DNA of 64,000 nt from positions 5,777,045 to 5,841,044 of the forward strand of contig BSYO01000016.1 of the NCBI GenBank assembly GCA_033239525.1. Direction: 5' to 3'. The notes beneath the pieces are model-generated. The model saw only the letters and a program-made list of their open reading frames with translations, was not told the DNA's origin and searched no databases. Every line of letters starts with the position of its first letter. Position 1 is the first letter of the stretch. The position numbers and the translations under genes are program-made. The DNA comes from Nepenthes gracilis (lineage: Eukaryota > Streptophyta > Magnoliopsida > Caryophyllales > Nepenthaceae). This document shows, piece by piece, positions 43,866 through 54,950 of the stretch.

Positions 43866-44443
43866 TTGAAACAACAATTGCAGGAATTGTTAGATAAAGG
43901 TTTCATTCGGCCAAGTGTGTCACCATGGGGAGCACCTGTTCTCTTTGTCAAAAAGAAGGACGGGACCATGAGATTATGTGTGGACTATCGAGAATTAAAC
44001 AAAATCACCATCAAGAACAAATATCCCTCTGCCGAGGATTGATGATCTCCTTGATCGCCATACAAGAGGCTTGCGATTTTCAAAAATCGATCTTAGATCC
44101 GGGGTATCAATGCCTTCGGATCAAGAAAGAGGATATAGCAAAGACGGCGTTCCGAACTAGGTATGGGCACTATGAATTCGTAGTAATGCCTTTTGGGTTG
44201 ACTAATGCTCCGGCTGTTTTTATGGATCTGATGAATCAAATTTTCCAACCATACCTGGACAAGTTCGTGACAGTTTTTATTGATGACATCCTTGTGTACT
44301 GGAAAAGCTTTGAGGAACACGAGGAGCATTTACGCACGACACTTCGGATTCTTAGGGAGCATCGGTTGTTCGCCAAATTAAAAAAGTGCGAATTTTGGTT
44401 GGAGGAAGTAGGATTCCTTGGACACGTCATCTCCAAGAAATGA
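43866..44443 (+). pseudogene. element C reverse transcriptase
   Basis: The fingers region ([40 protein letters not shown]) is in one frame. After a frameshift near 44030 and loss of several residues around the DLRSGYHQL motif, the palm follows in another frame: [41 protein letters not shown] and the active site FIDDILVY, then [19 protein letters not shown] and GFLGHVIS. The frame closes with TGA at 44441-44443 at a position where Gly is usual (GISVDP). RT makes the cDNA. The active-site Asp pair is present but the gene is broken in two places. Confidence 0.92.
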
Positions 44444-44458
44444 ATCTCAGTCGACCCT

Positions 44459-45859
44459 ATGAAAGTGGAAGCAGTTGTAAAGTGGAACCGGCCAACTTCT
44501 GTGACCGAAGTGCTAAGCTTCTTAGGCATGGCTGGATACTATAGACGATTTGTGGAGAACTTTTCCCAAATCGCCTTGCCACTCACCCAATTAACTAAGA
44601 AGGATGCCAAGTTTGAGTGGACCAAAGATTGTAAAGAGAGCTTCCAGACGCTTAAAGACCGATTAACTTCTGCTTCGGTCCTGACCATTCCAAACGGGTC
44701 AGGAGGACTGATTGTTTACTGCCATGCTTCGAAGATTGGATTGGGCTGTGTTTTAATGCAACACGGTAGGGTAATTGCTTATGGGTCGCGACAGTTAAAG
44801 GATCATGAAAGGAATTACCCAACTCACGATCTGGAATTGGCCGCAGTGGTGTTTGCATTGAAAATCTGGAGGCATTACCTATATGGTGAAAGATTCTTGG
44901 TCTACTCCGATCACAAGAGTCTAAAATATTTATTCTCCCAGAAGGAACTGAACATGAGACAGAGAAGGTGGATTGAATTCCTAAAGGACTATGACTGTGA
45001 AATCCGATATGAGCCAGGAAAGGCCAACGTGGTTGCCGACGCGTTAAGTAGGCAGCCTGGGATGCTAGCTAGAATGCAAGTTAAGCAAATGGAGATGCTG
45101 GATTGCCTCATGAATTATGATGTCCAGCGTTATGTGCATGGGAAGCGGATGATTTGGGCGCATCTTCAAGTTCAGCCAGAAATGATTAATGAGGTAAAAG
45201 GAATTCAAACGAATGATTCTTTTCTTGTAAAGATCATGGGCGAGCTAGATAAAGAATTCCGAAGTGATTTTCAGATTTCGCTGGATGGAGCATTAAGATT
45301 TAGAAATCGGTTATGTGTGCCGGACAATAAAGACTTAAAGGAGAAAATTTTCAAAGAAGCCCATCGATCCCGTTATACGATTCACCCAGGAGCCAATAAG
45401 ATGCATCAGGATTTGAAAAAAACATTCTGGTGGAGGAATATGAAAAGGGATATTGCAGCCTACGTGAAAAAGTGCCTTATTTGCCAACAAGTAAAGGCAG
45501 AAAGAAAGCAGTCATCTGGGTTATTGCAACCAATGCCATTTCCAAGCTGGAAATGGGAAGACATTGCCATGGATTTTGTGACCGGTCTGCCAAGGACGCC
45601 AAGGAAGCATGATGTTATTTGGGTGATTGTCGACCGGCTAACAAAGTCAGCTCATTTCCTGGCAATCCGAACGACTTACTCCCGTGCTAAATTAGCCCAA
45701 TTGTATGTGAACGAGATTGTCAGACTTCATGGTGTGCCTGTCTCTATTGTATCAGATAGAGACCCTCGCTTTGTTTCACGATTCTGGAAAAGTCTACATA
45801 AAGAATTGGGTACTGAATTAAAATTTAGTACTGCTTTTCATCCGCAAACTGACGGCTAA
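44459..45859 (+). pseudogene. element C RNase H and integrase core
   Basis: An open frame of 466 codons continuing the RT frame. The RT connection is [21 protein letters not shown]. RNase H follows, with YCHASK where the first catalytic Asp of YCDASK is expected, so His replaces an active-site residue. [37 protein letters not shown] and [10 protein letters not shown] are intact. Integrase starts with the HHCC module (HRSRYTIHP...CLICQQVK), then [31 protein letters not shown] and FHPQTDG. It ends in TAA, where Gln (CAA) is expected just before the SER..catalytic Glu region. Confidence 0.94.
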
Positions 45860-45889
45860 TCAGAACGGACTATCCAGATTCTCGAAGAT

Positions 45890-46615
45890 ATGTTAAGGGT
45901 CTCAGTCTTGGAGATGAAAAGGACTTGGGATGATTCATTATCTCTTGCAGAGTTTGCTTATAAAAACAGCTACCAGGCTAGCATTGGCATGGCTCCTTTT
46001 GAGGCATTGTATGGGAGGAAATGTAGGTCGCCAATTCACTGGGAGGAGTACGGAGATAAAAGGATTTTGGGTCCAGACATTATCAAAGAAACGGAAAAAA
46101 AGATAAAGATATTACATGAGAATCTCAGAGTAGCCCGGAGCAGACAAAAGAGCTATGCAGACAGGAGGAGATCTGCATTAGAATTCGAAAAAGGTAATTT
46201 TGTATTCCTAAAGGTATCGCCATCCAAAGGAAAATACAGATTCGGGGTAAAAGGGAAGCTGAAGCCGCGATTTATTGGCCCTTTCGAAATTCTAGAAAGG
46301 ATTGGAAAAGTAGCTTACAGACTTGCACTACCTCCAAATTTGGCAGAAGTACATGACGTGTTTCATGTGTCAATGCTTCGAAAGTATGTCCATGATCCTA
46401 CTCATGTAATTGAGTATGAACCTTTGGCGATCGACAAGGACTTGTCTTATATAGAAGAACCAGTGAAAATTTTGGATCGAAAGGAACAGATATTACGTAC
46501 CAAATCAATCACTCTAGTAAAGGTGCTCTGGAAGAATCACACACCAGAAGAGGCAACTTGGGAACGAGAGGAAGAGATTCGGAACAAATACCCATATCTA
46601 TTTTCTCAAGGTTAG
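45890..46615 (+). pseudogene. element C integrase C-terminal part with chromodomain
   Basis: Same frame as the previous part. The integrase C-terminal region has TWDDSLSLAEFAYKNSYQASI, PFEALYGRKCRSPIHW, RSRQKSYADRRR, FLKVSPSKGKYRFGVKGKL, RFIGPFEILERIGKVAYRLALP and VHDVFHVSMLRKYV. The end (VKILDRKEQILRTKSI, VKVLWKNHTPEEATWERE) is the chromodomain-like tail of Tekay/Del chromoviruses, which guides insertion to particular chromatin. It ends PYLFSQG, 37 bases before the polypurine tract. No defect is seen within this segment. Confidence 0.94.
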
Positions 46616-46651
46616 TAACTTTATTTAAAATTTCGAGGACGAAATTCCTAT

Positions 46652-46663
46652 AAGTGGGGGAGG
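46652..46663 (+). promoter_or_regulatory. polypurine tract of element C
   Basis: AAGTGGGGGAGG right before the 3' LTR, preceded by 'tttcgaggacgaaattcctat'. It primes plus-strand DNA in this family. Confidence 0.88.
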
Positions 46664-46708
46664 TTGTAACGACCCAAAATTTTAAAAGGAAAATTTTAAT
46701 CATCAAGT

Positions 46709-47256
46709 CCGATCAACGTAAGTTGACCGGAAAATGAAATAAGAAAAGTACACCGGCTTAAGATGGAATCAAGTTAGGCCTTAAGAACTCCGGATTTTCG
46801 GGATAAGAAGAAGTCCGGATTTCATTGGTGAAATTCTAGTCCGGATTTCTGGATGAAAAAGAAGTCCGGATTTTCTTGATAAAATGAAGTCCGGATTTCC
46901 CTTGGTAAAAAGAACTCCGGATTCCGTGGGGAACAGAGGTCCGGATCTCCTTGAAGAAAAGAAGTCCGAATTTTCTTGGAAGTTCGGATTTCCTTGAAGA
47001 GAAGAAGTCCGGATTTCCGATGTAAAAAGAAGTCCGGATTTATTCAAAAGAAGTGCTCCGAATTTCCGAAGTAAAAAGGAAGTCCGGATTAAATGAAAAT
47101 GAAGTCTAGTCTGTAAGGACGGAATGCGGTGTGTGTGAAGTAAGACGGAGTTGATTGGGAGTAATCCGGTCAACGTAAAATGTTGACCGAAAAAACGTAA
47201 ACAAATGGATGGAAAGGAAAGAAGAGCGAGATCCGGTCAACAACAATAGTTGACCG
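46709..47256. promoter_or_regulatory. three palindromic W-box sites, element C 3' LTR
   Basis: Equivalent sites at 46709-46730 (one arm mutated to CCGATCAAC), 47165-47189 (last base G to A) and 47232-47256 (perfect). Confidence 0.55.
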
Positions 47257-47445
47257 GAAGAAATTAAGTCCGGACACAGAAAATAAGGAAAAATATTGGG
47301 AAGAAACGACCATCAATAATCTGGCTATTTTCGAGACGTATTGGAAAACGTAAATCATAAATAACCCTATGTGGAAATTGTAAAATCATAAATGATACCC
47401 TTGGAAAATAGGAAAATCATAAAAGATGGCCACCTAACTCTCGGG

Positions 47446-47457
47446 CTATAAATAAGG
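47446..47457 (+). promoter_or_regulatory. TATA box of element C 3' LTR
   Basis: CTATAAATAAGG, identical to the 5' LTR. The deletion in this LTR begins about 30 bases further on, at the predicted transcription start. Confidence 0.7.
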
Positions 47458-47733
47458 GCTTAAGAGCATCAGAAAAAGGCACCACTAGAATGTAAGATAA
47501 ATAGGCCTTAAGATGAAACGAGAATTCCTGCTATTGAACTCTGTTCTGTCAAAGATCTCTGAATGTAAGATAAAAGATCTTCGGCATTTTACAGAAAATG
47601 ATTTAGAGCTCCGAATTTTTGATAAAGAACTTCAGATTTTGACAGAAAGCACTTCGAATTTAGAACTTCGGATTTTAATAGAAAATGCACTCTGAATTTA
47701 AGAACTTCGGATTCTAAACAAGAAACACACTCC

Positions 47734-48127
47734 AGATTTTAGAGCTTCGGATTTTATAAGAAAATGAACTCCGGATTTTTAGAGCTTCGGATTTTATAAG
47801 AAAATGAACTCCGGATTTTAGAGCTTCGGATTTTATAAGAAAATGAACTCCGGATTTTTAGAGCTTCGGATTTTATAAGAAAATGAACTCCGGATTTTAG
47901 AGCTTTGGATTTTATAAGAAAATGAACTCTGGATTTTAGAGCTTCGGATTTTATAAGAAAATGAACTCCGGATTTTTAGAGCTCCGGATTTTATAAGAAA
48001 ATGAACTCCGGATTTTAGAGCTTCAGATTTTATAAGAAAATGAACTCCGGATTTTAGAGCTTCGGATTTTATAAGAAAATGAACTCCGGATTTTTAGAGC
48101 TTCGGATTTTTTAAGAAAGTGAACTCC
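47734..48127 (+). repeat. 39/40-bp minisatellite, element C 3' LTR (10 units)
   Basis: Ten units of the array seen five times at 40492. Most alternate ATTTTAG and ATTTTTAG. Single-base variants (GCTTTGG, GCTCCGG, GCTTCAG) mark individual units. Confidence 0.92.
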
Positions 48128-49474
48128 AAATTTATGAACTTCGAATTTTGAATAAAAAGCACTCCGTCCATTTTAAATGAAGCACTCCGTCCCTTTAAGC
48201 ACTCCGGAACATGGAAAAGAAAAGTACTCTGTCCATGAAGCACTCCGTCCCTTTAAGCACTCCGGATTTTTGGTAAGAAAGGCAGTCCGTCCTTTTTGAA
48301 AAGAAAGGCACTCCGTCCCTTTTAAGAAAAAGAACTTCGGACTTTGTTAAAAATGTACTCCGTCCTTTATGTACTCCGGCTTTGATTTAAGAAACGAACT
48401 CCGGCTTTGTATGAAAAGAACTCCAGCAATAATAAAAGAATTCCGGCTTCAAGAACTTCGGCCTTCCGTTTGAAAAGAACTTCGAAAATTTAATAAACAA
48501 GATTCTGTCCTTTTTATTGGAAAAGAACTCTGGATATTGAACTTCGGATTTTTGAAAGATGAACTCCGGCTTTTGAAAAAGATGATATGGACTTCAAATG
48601 TTGAAGTTAAAGAACCAAGGCTATAAGAACAAGGAAAATGTACGGACAGCAAGTGGAACTCTTCTGACTTTTGATCTATGATGATTGGCCATTAAAGAAC
48701 ACGAACCAAGAATCGAGTTGCCATTAAACTTGCTGTTAAAGATGGATGAAGGATATTGGAGTGACACTCGAGGATGCCTCCTGGGCCACGGGAGGGGATC
48801 TTTTGGTGGCATAAGAACTATGGACTATGACCCCGTATGCCGGGTTAAAGGCATTACCTCCCGCCCCGGGGAGCATAAGGAGGGGATACGGCTTTAGGTT
48901 GTGGGGTAGCACACAACCCGTCCTCGATGATGTCCGCTCCCGTCCGATCCCTAAAGATGATATGAATTCCGAATGATTTTGGTGAATTTTCTGAAGACAA
49001 GATGAAAGAATATGAACTAAAGAAGAAACGATATGATGATTTTTCTTATGCTATGCTATATTATGAATCTATATTTTGATTAAATTATATGTATGCTTAT
49101 GTTTTCTGCATGTAGTATCCTGCTGGGCTTTGTAAGCTCATTTCTTGTAACTTTTCAGATGACAAGCTTATGGAGGATGAAGTTGAGTAGAATCCTATGG
49201 TGTAGCTGAATGTTTAAGCTGGCTAGAGCAGATTTTTGGGAGTTTTGTTATTTTGTTTTTGAAGAAACTTGTAAAATTTATTCCGCTGCTTATGAATGTT
49301 AGTATGTTTTCGTGATACTTTGGGATTAATGAAATTATAAATCTTTAGTATGCATCTCAGGTTCAAAAGAAGAAAAGAAAAATTTTTATGTTCACCTTTA
49401 TATCTTTTATTTGTAAGGACTTTGGATTTGACGATGGCCTTTAATGGTAATAAAAGTCAGGTCGTCACAAGCTC

Positions 49475-49934
49475 GACCTCGGAATGTACCCGAATAGCTT
49501 TGTTTGGCTGCTTCTCCTTCGCACGGCTGCTCCTCCTTCGCCGACTTCCTGTCGCCGCTGCCACCGCTCACGCTACCGCTAGCCGACCACAGCCACCCAC
49601 GGCCGTCACCGGCACCACCAGCCCATGCACCGCTGACCCCGGCGCCGTTCCCCTCTCTCTCTCTCTTTCTCTCCCCCAAACCCTAGCCCAAACCCCTGCT
49701 TCCCTCTCCCCTTTTGCCTTCTGTTTTGTTGTTGTTGTTATTATTATTATTATTATTACATTTATTCATTTTCTTTAAATTTCAAAAGCCGAATCGATAC
49801 ACGGGCGTCGGCTCAATAATTTTAAATATTCTCCCAAAATTTTTATAATATTTAATTAATTTTCTATCATATCCAAATTACACCAAAATAAATAAACCCA
49901 AATTAATTCAGATAAAAATATTCGGGATATTACA
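49475..49934 (-). mobile_element. element D 3' LTR, part 3 (start of the LTR on the minus strand)
   Basis: It resumes after element C's TSD and ends ATATTACA at 49934; the minus-strand LTR start is TGTAATATCCCGAATATT. LTR F begins almost the same way (TGTAATATACCGAATATT). A GC-rich patch (49540-49640), a CT repeat (49653-49674) and a TTG/TTA microsatellite are present. Confidence 0.82.
49727..49757. repeat. (TTG)n(TTA)n microsatellite
   Basis: Four TTG units then about seven TTA units within LTR D. Confidence 0.85.
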
Positions 49935-51444
49935 TTCTCCCCTACTAATAAAAATTTCGTCCTTGAAATTTGACGAACCTCCATATTTACAATTAGAGAA
50001 AAATCCTTTTTGAGTTCTTCACGATTCTATGCCACATCCATGATCATAGACTCATCCTATAGGGCCTTATGCAAATGAATTATCTTTCTCTCAATATCCT
50101 ATGCTTCCTATCCAATCCTAGGGAGCCTTATGCATCCCAAAAGCAGCTCCATTTCATTGTTTTCTACAAAAATTCAAACGAATTTCTTATACTCATTCAC
50201 GTTAAGCTCTAAGAACCTCGAATTCATCCTTAAGATACATGGGCTTACTACACTTTCGCTACGCAATTCTGATTGTTTCATCTAACTATAACCCATATAG
50301 TTATACGTTATCATTATATTTGATCTAGCCCAATACCCAATGTTTTTCTGAGTTTGGCTAAGATTTTTTTGACATAAGCCTCTATTCATAAGTAAACCTT
50401 GAAGACAGAGCACCTTACATTCTCATTCCTTCGTTGGCATGTCCTCAAACCGACATTTTCCAAAAATTCAGAATCCATATTAACAAGAATGAATGATTTG
50501 TCAAAAAGTCATCAAATACTTACATAATTTTTTTGAAATACATGACCACTCATTCTTAACTCTTTTTAATCACATTCAATTACATTTTGACACGGCCATT
50601 CCACAATCCTCAATTTGTCACAGAATCCCTAAGATCAAAATCTCAATCATATCTATTTCCTTAAAACTTGGTACAGTCTTATCACTTAGATTTCAAACCC
50701 AAATATTAGTGCCCTCAAGATCTTACTAGCCTATCGATGAGTCTACTAATTAAATCCAAACATATCCTTTATAATTTACAACAAGTGGGTCATTCTAATT
50801 GTCCTAAAATATAACCATAACGACATCTTATTTCAACACTTCAGGGCTCTAACATTTCCAATATAGTTACATTATTTGCTAGCTCAAAGGTCCATTTACA
50901 ATGTTACACGATCGCCCTTTCTTAGTGGTGCATCTATTTGTTTCTTAAAATTATTGGACAAAAACTATCTTTGATAGTAATACTCACAAATTTATTGAAT
51001 GGAAACCTTAATTACTTCTTTGACCTACGGTTGGGGTAACGCTAACTATGGATTTCCTCCTTTACATACTACAAGGTCAACCATCCACACAATATAATCC
51101 TAGAGTTTCCTCAAAAGGCCTCATTTCACATCTCATCTCTTCTTTGTGACATATTTCTTCAATTTTCAAATTCATGGGACAACTCCTATAATTCCTCAAG
51201 GTGAAAATCTCAGCGACTAATTTTTGTTATGGGCGAAACAATTCCAAATCACAAGCTCCTCCCCCACTTAGGTCGAGGGTAGGATCCTATTACAGTGCGA
51301 AATTCATATAATCTCATCCTTTCTCAAAATATTACACGCTATCATAATTTACCAGACCCATCAAGGGTCTACCCAAACAAAATGACTAATTGATGTACCC
51401 TTAAATCCTTGAAGATTACCTTCATCTATCTTGTCTTGTGAATA

Positions 51445-51786
51445 CTAATCATCCCTAAGCCAAGTGTCTCTTGACTGTACTATTCTTAGGAAATACTTGT
51501 CGAATTGCTTATTTGATTCGCCTAAACTCAAGAAGGCCATATACCATGACAATACCAATTGTTTCTTCATAACCGAACCACCTTCAACATTTAAAGAATC
51601 ACATGCCAAATCTAACATTTGTATAACCGAACTCACTCTTTTGGCAACCACATCCTTGATCATTCTCATGTACTCTTTATTTATCATTTTACTTACCACA
51701 AAAATCCTAAGGCAGCTCATATTGGACATTAATCGGTATGCCTCATATTCTACACCAATTTCAGCTATTGAAGGTAACCTCGGCAC
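51445..51786 (-). CDS. unrecognised 113-codon frame in element D body
   Basis: It starts MPRLPSIAEIGVEYEAYRLM and ends RIVQSRDTWLRDD. I recognise no family, membrane segment or metal-binding motif. It could be a chance frame; it is listed because it is the only frame of this size in the body. Confidence 0.15.
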   Translation of the reverse strand: MPRLPSIAEIGVEYEAYRLMSNMSCLRIFVVSKMINKEYMRMIKDVVAKRVSSVIQMLDLACDSLNVEGGSVMKKQLVLSWYMAFLSLGESNKQFDKYFLRIVQSRDTWLRDD

Positions 51787-52622
51787 AGCCTCGAATCACC
51801 AAGTAATAGAAAAGAGGTCAGCCAAACTCTCTCCTTAAGGGTCATCCTCAATCAAACTATGCTCCCAAAATTTCTTTCAAAACATTCAATTACAAGCATT
51901 CACAACATATCCTGACATATCTCTTTATCCTCGAGATCCATGACACTCTCTATATCAATCATCCAAGTTCCCAGCATCTCTTAACTTCACGTGATCCATT
52001 CTGCTTATTCATAATATTAAATCATCGAATTCAAACATCACGTCTACCTGAAAATCTCGACCCGAGGCCAATCAAATTCTTAAATTATACTAAGCTGGCT
52101 ACTTAGACCTTGATTAAGTCCTGCCTTATCCGATACTAACTCGACATTAATTTGATTTAAATCCTTAAGGTGCCTTCAAACAATTTCTTCTCCTTATCCC
52201 CGTGGTCGACCAACGTTCCAAGGAAGATCCCCGCCTAGCAGCCATGCTGTATCACAATATTAATTAATCTCAAATATTTAGATTAGACAGGGGTTAAAAT
52301 TAATTAACGTATTCATGATGAGAATCTTAGGGTTGAAACCTTAATATCCCATTCAATCCCACCGATCCTTATCTTGCCTCGGCTTAGAGCAACTTAACCT
52401 AAACCTTATACTCAAATTAATCGTCTAAGCCTCGCATTCGATGTCAATTAACTTAGACACTAGTTTTCCAATGAAATTTTTGCCTAACTTATGTAAACCG
52501 AGATACCCAAGATTTCTTAATCTAACTTAATTATCCTAAACCTTCAATTAATCATTCTGGCAATCTCAACCAAACCTACGCTTCCGCATGAGATTCAAAT
52601 CAAAACCTAAGGCATCTCTTTT

Positions 52623-52633
52623 CTTTGATACCA
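52623..52633 (-). promoter_or_regulatory. primer-binding site of element D
   Basis: The minus strand reads TGGTATCAAAG, two bases from the 5' LTR end. One mismatch to TGGTATCAGAG. Confidence 0.75.
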
Positions 52634-52635
52634 TT

Positions 52636-53491
52636 TGTAACGGAACGAGTCCTATTCCTTAAGACCCTCCATTAATAATATATAAACACTAATAACACAA
52701 TAGTTTAGACATAATAATCTAGAGAAATTTCGACATAGTTTTCTCTGCAACTAGACAAAAACAAAAAATATAACCTACTTAATTAAAACCTATACAAACA
52801 TATAAAATCCTCCGACTTCAAAGTTCAACACAATATACATACAGGATCGACAAATGCCATATCATCCATGATTTCAACACAGTATTCACAACTACCACTT
52901 TGGATCTAAATAGAGATGTCATCTAGGCCTAAACAAATCTATAATCAAGCAATAACGGAAGCAAAACTAGATACATCAACCACCTACGGAAGCATAACAA
53001 AATCTACAATAATACATAACATATTATGCCACATTCCATTATGCAATATAAATCTGACTTAACTATTTCTATTCTATTACACTAAACATATACAAAACTA
53101 CAAGTCCTCAGAGTCTAGCTGATCTCTTTAGCTTATCCTCCGCCTGCTCTAACTAATCAGGCGTCAGCTCGTAACTCTCATCTGGAAAGAAGAAGAGGTA
53201 AAAGTGATCTAATAGCTCAGCAAGTACATTATAACAAACCACTGAACAATGATAACAAAACTAAACAGAAGAGAGATATATGAATACAGAAGACATGAAT
53301 AAACAAAACTAAAACAGACATACTTGGAGAGCAATTTACTTCTTTCTTTGTTCTTATTTTCTTTAGGATGTAGATTTAAATATAATTACTCATATTTACA
53401 GACCCAGGCTAGCGAACCCTACTATCCAAATGGAGCAAATAATCGAGGATAGATTGTATTCACTCCACGTAATCCAAGGCTAGAAACTAAA
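52636..53491 (-). mobile_element. element D 5' LTR, 3' portion
   Basis: It begins TGTAACGGAACGAGTCC and matches 33947-34800 closely (roughly 9 of 10 bases by eye). It is cut at 53491 by LTR E, and its remainder must lie beyond the window or be lost. Confidence 0.85.
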
Positions 53492-53643
53492 TGTGAGATC
53501 CCAAAATCAAAGAAAGTTAAAATCAAAGTAAAATATTGCTACTTAAAAACCAGAGTATTTCTATTTCGACTTAAACCGGAGTGGCCTTACATCACTGGAA
53601 GACTGAAACTAATGGTAATCAAAACGTTGACCAGTGCCATGAT

Positions 53644-53769
53644 GTTGACCGACGTCAAAATGTTGACCAACGTCGAGATATTGACCATCGTAAAAATGTC
53701 GACCATTGTCAAGACGTTGATCGAAATCAAGACGTTGACCGGAAGGTTGACCGAAGGGTTGATCGGTTT
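53644..53769 (+). repeat. 18-bp/12-bp W-box tandem array in LTR E
   Basis: Five 18-base units on the pattern GTTGACCGACGTCAAAAT, then 12-base units GTTGACCGGAAG and GTTGACCGAAGG. Nearly every unit keeps TTGACC or TTGATC. It lies about 400 bases upstream of the TATA box. Confidence 0.8.
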
Positions 53770-54151
53770 TTAGAAATGTTGACCGACCATGAATGAGAGA
53801 AAAGAAACGTTTGCCAGCTTTGAGTAAAAGTTGGGCCGGATTAAAGTAAGAAGCATTAATCGAAAAAGTTGACCAATAGAAAGGTTGGCCGACTTTGAAG
53901 AAAATATTGACCAGCTAGAATTGACTACCGAATTCATAAATATTGACCAGGACAAAGGACAAACTAAAGGCAAGGGCCAACTTTGTTGTTTAGACGGTTA
54001 GATCCCAATCTAATCAGAGCAAGTGAACCACCCCGTTGACCTTCTAGATGAATGTACTAAGTAGGTAACTTACCCCACTCACTCCCACCTAACCCCTGAA
54101 GGAAAGTTTCAAGTAGGTAACCCACCCCACTTACTCCACCTAATCTCTCCT

Positions 54152-54161
54152 CTTTATATAC
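54152..54161 (+). promoter_or_regulatory. TATA box of LTR E
   Basis: CTTTATATAC after a 'ctaatctctcct' run. The second E copy has CTCTATATATG at 63160-63170 after the same run. Confidence 0.6.
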
Positions 54162-54840
54162 TGAGCTCCAGTTGAGAGACAGGTGTGGAATTCCTGATGA
54201 GGAAGGAGGGTAAGGGGTAAAGGAGAAAAAGCTTCAAGTTAGTCGGAGTGGGCAGTCAACAGTCAAGCAAGTGTACCTTTCTTTTTTAAACTCATATTTT
54301 ACTTCTATTTTCAAGTCCTAACTTTAAGAAAATTGCAAGTGTTCTCTTCAAATTTAAATGCTTTAGCACATAGTATATCAGACTTGCCGTTTTTAATTAC
54401 TGCTTGATAAGCTGCATCTCTGACATCATACTTGCTTTACGATCGGACTGAAAATATAATTTTAATTTCATGGTTAATTCATGCTTTCTGCTTACCATTT
54501 TCTACTCAACTTATGATTGAACTTGAATTGTATAAAAATAAAGAAGTAAACCGGCTTTGAGTCATAATAGAGAATTATTGACCGGAAAGAGATTTATGGA
54601 TTCAAAATCGACTTCATGTCAACTGAAAGTCCTTTTACTTGATCGGAATAAGAAAAAAAATAAATTTGAAATCGGCTTTGTAATATGACCACCAAAAGTT
54701 TAGTGCCCGTCCGAAATGTGAACTAAAGAACAAGTGAACCGGCCTTATGACAAGATAAATATGATCGGACTTTAGCACTGGGAGATGAAGTTCTCCGGCA
54801 TGCCTTAGAACATTATGGTGATAATCGAGGATAACGAAAG

Positions 54841-54950
54841 GGAGCCATCATCGGGGCTTTGTATGAGGAGGAAGTGAGAGCCGTCCTCGGGGCTTTATAC
54901 AAGGAGAAAGTGAGAGCCATCCTCTGGGCTTTGTACAAGGAGGTATTGTC
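54841..54950. repeat. minisatellite in LTR E, related to the LTR G array
   Basis: Three units with GAGAGCC(A/G)TCCTC, GGGCTTTATACAAGGAG and GAAAGT. The reverse complement matches the units at 33665-33946 (CTCCTTGTATAA..GCCCCGAGGACGGC). Confidence 0.75.

Larger units (their letters stand above)
39175..49469 (+). mobile_element. element C: complete Ty3/gypsy (Tekay/Del-type) retrotransposon
   Basis: A 10.3 kb element with LTRs 39175-42019 and 46665-49469, both TGTAAC...GTCACA, and a perfect AGCTC TSD (39170-39174, 49470-49474). The gene order is gag, protease, RT, RNase H, integrase, chromodomain. The first 330 aligned LTR bases show about 12 differences, mostly transitions, so it is the youngest datable insertion here. 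Frameshifts and stops mean it is not autonomous now. Confidence 0.95.
46665..49469 (+). mobile_element. 3' LTR of element C
   Basis: 2805 bases. Relative to the 5' LTR it lacks the segment equal to 39971-40243, has five more minisatellite units and about 30 extra bases near 47058. The length arithmetic closes to within a few bases. Other differences are scattered, many at CG sites. Confidence 0.93.
49935..52635 (-). other. element D body (non-coding)
   Basis: It lies between a minus-strand polypurine tract (TTCTCCCCTAC at 49935-49945, with the family's 'aaatttcaaggacgaaattt' next to it) and a primer site (52623-52633, minus TGGTATCAAAG). This 2.7 kb holds no pol motif. The only long frame is 113 codons on the minus strand (51445-51786), of no known family. 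A gag-like start (MAARRGSS on the minus strand near 52248) is stopped within about 30 codons. Like A, D looks non-autonomous. Confidence 0.75.

Noticed and set aside
49350..49778. 142-codon frame with Ala/Pro-rich centre
   Set aside because: It crosses the boundary between the C 3' LTR and the D LTR, so it cannot be an ancestral gene.
53581..53796. Protein with repeats of the form NVDxxxDVDR
   Set aside because: The 18-base W-box array translated in frame; a six-residue repeat follows from an 18-base DNA repeat. It sits in the LTR U3.
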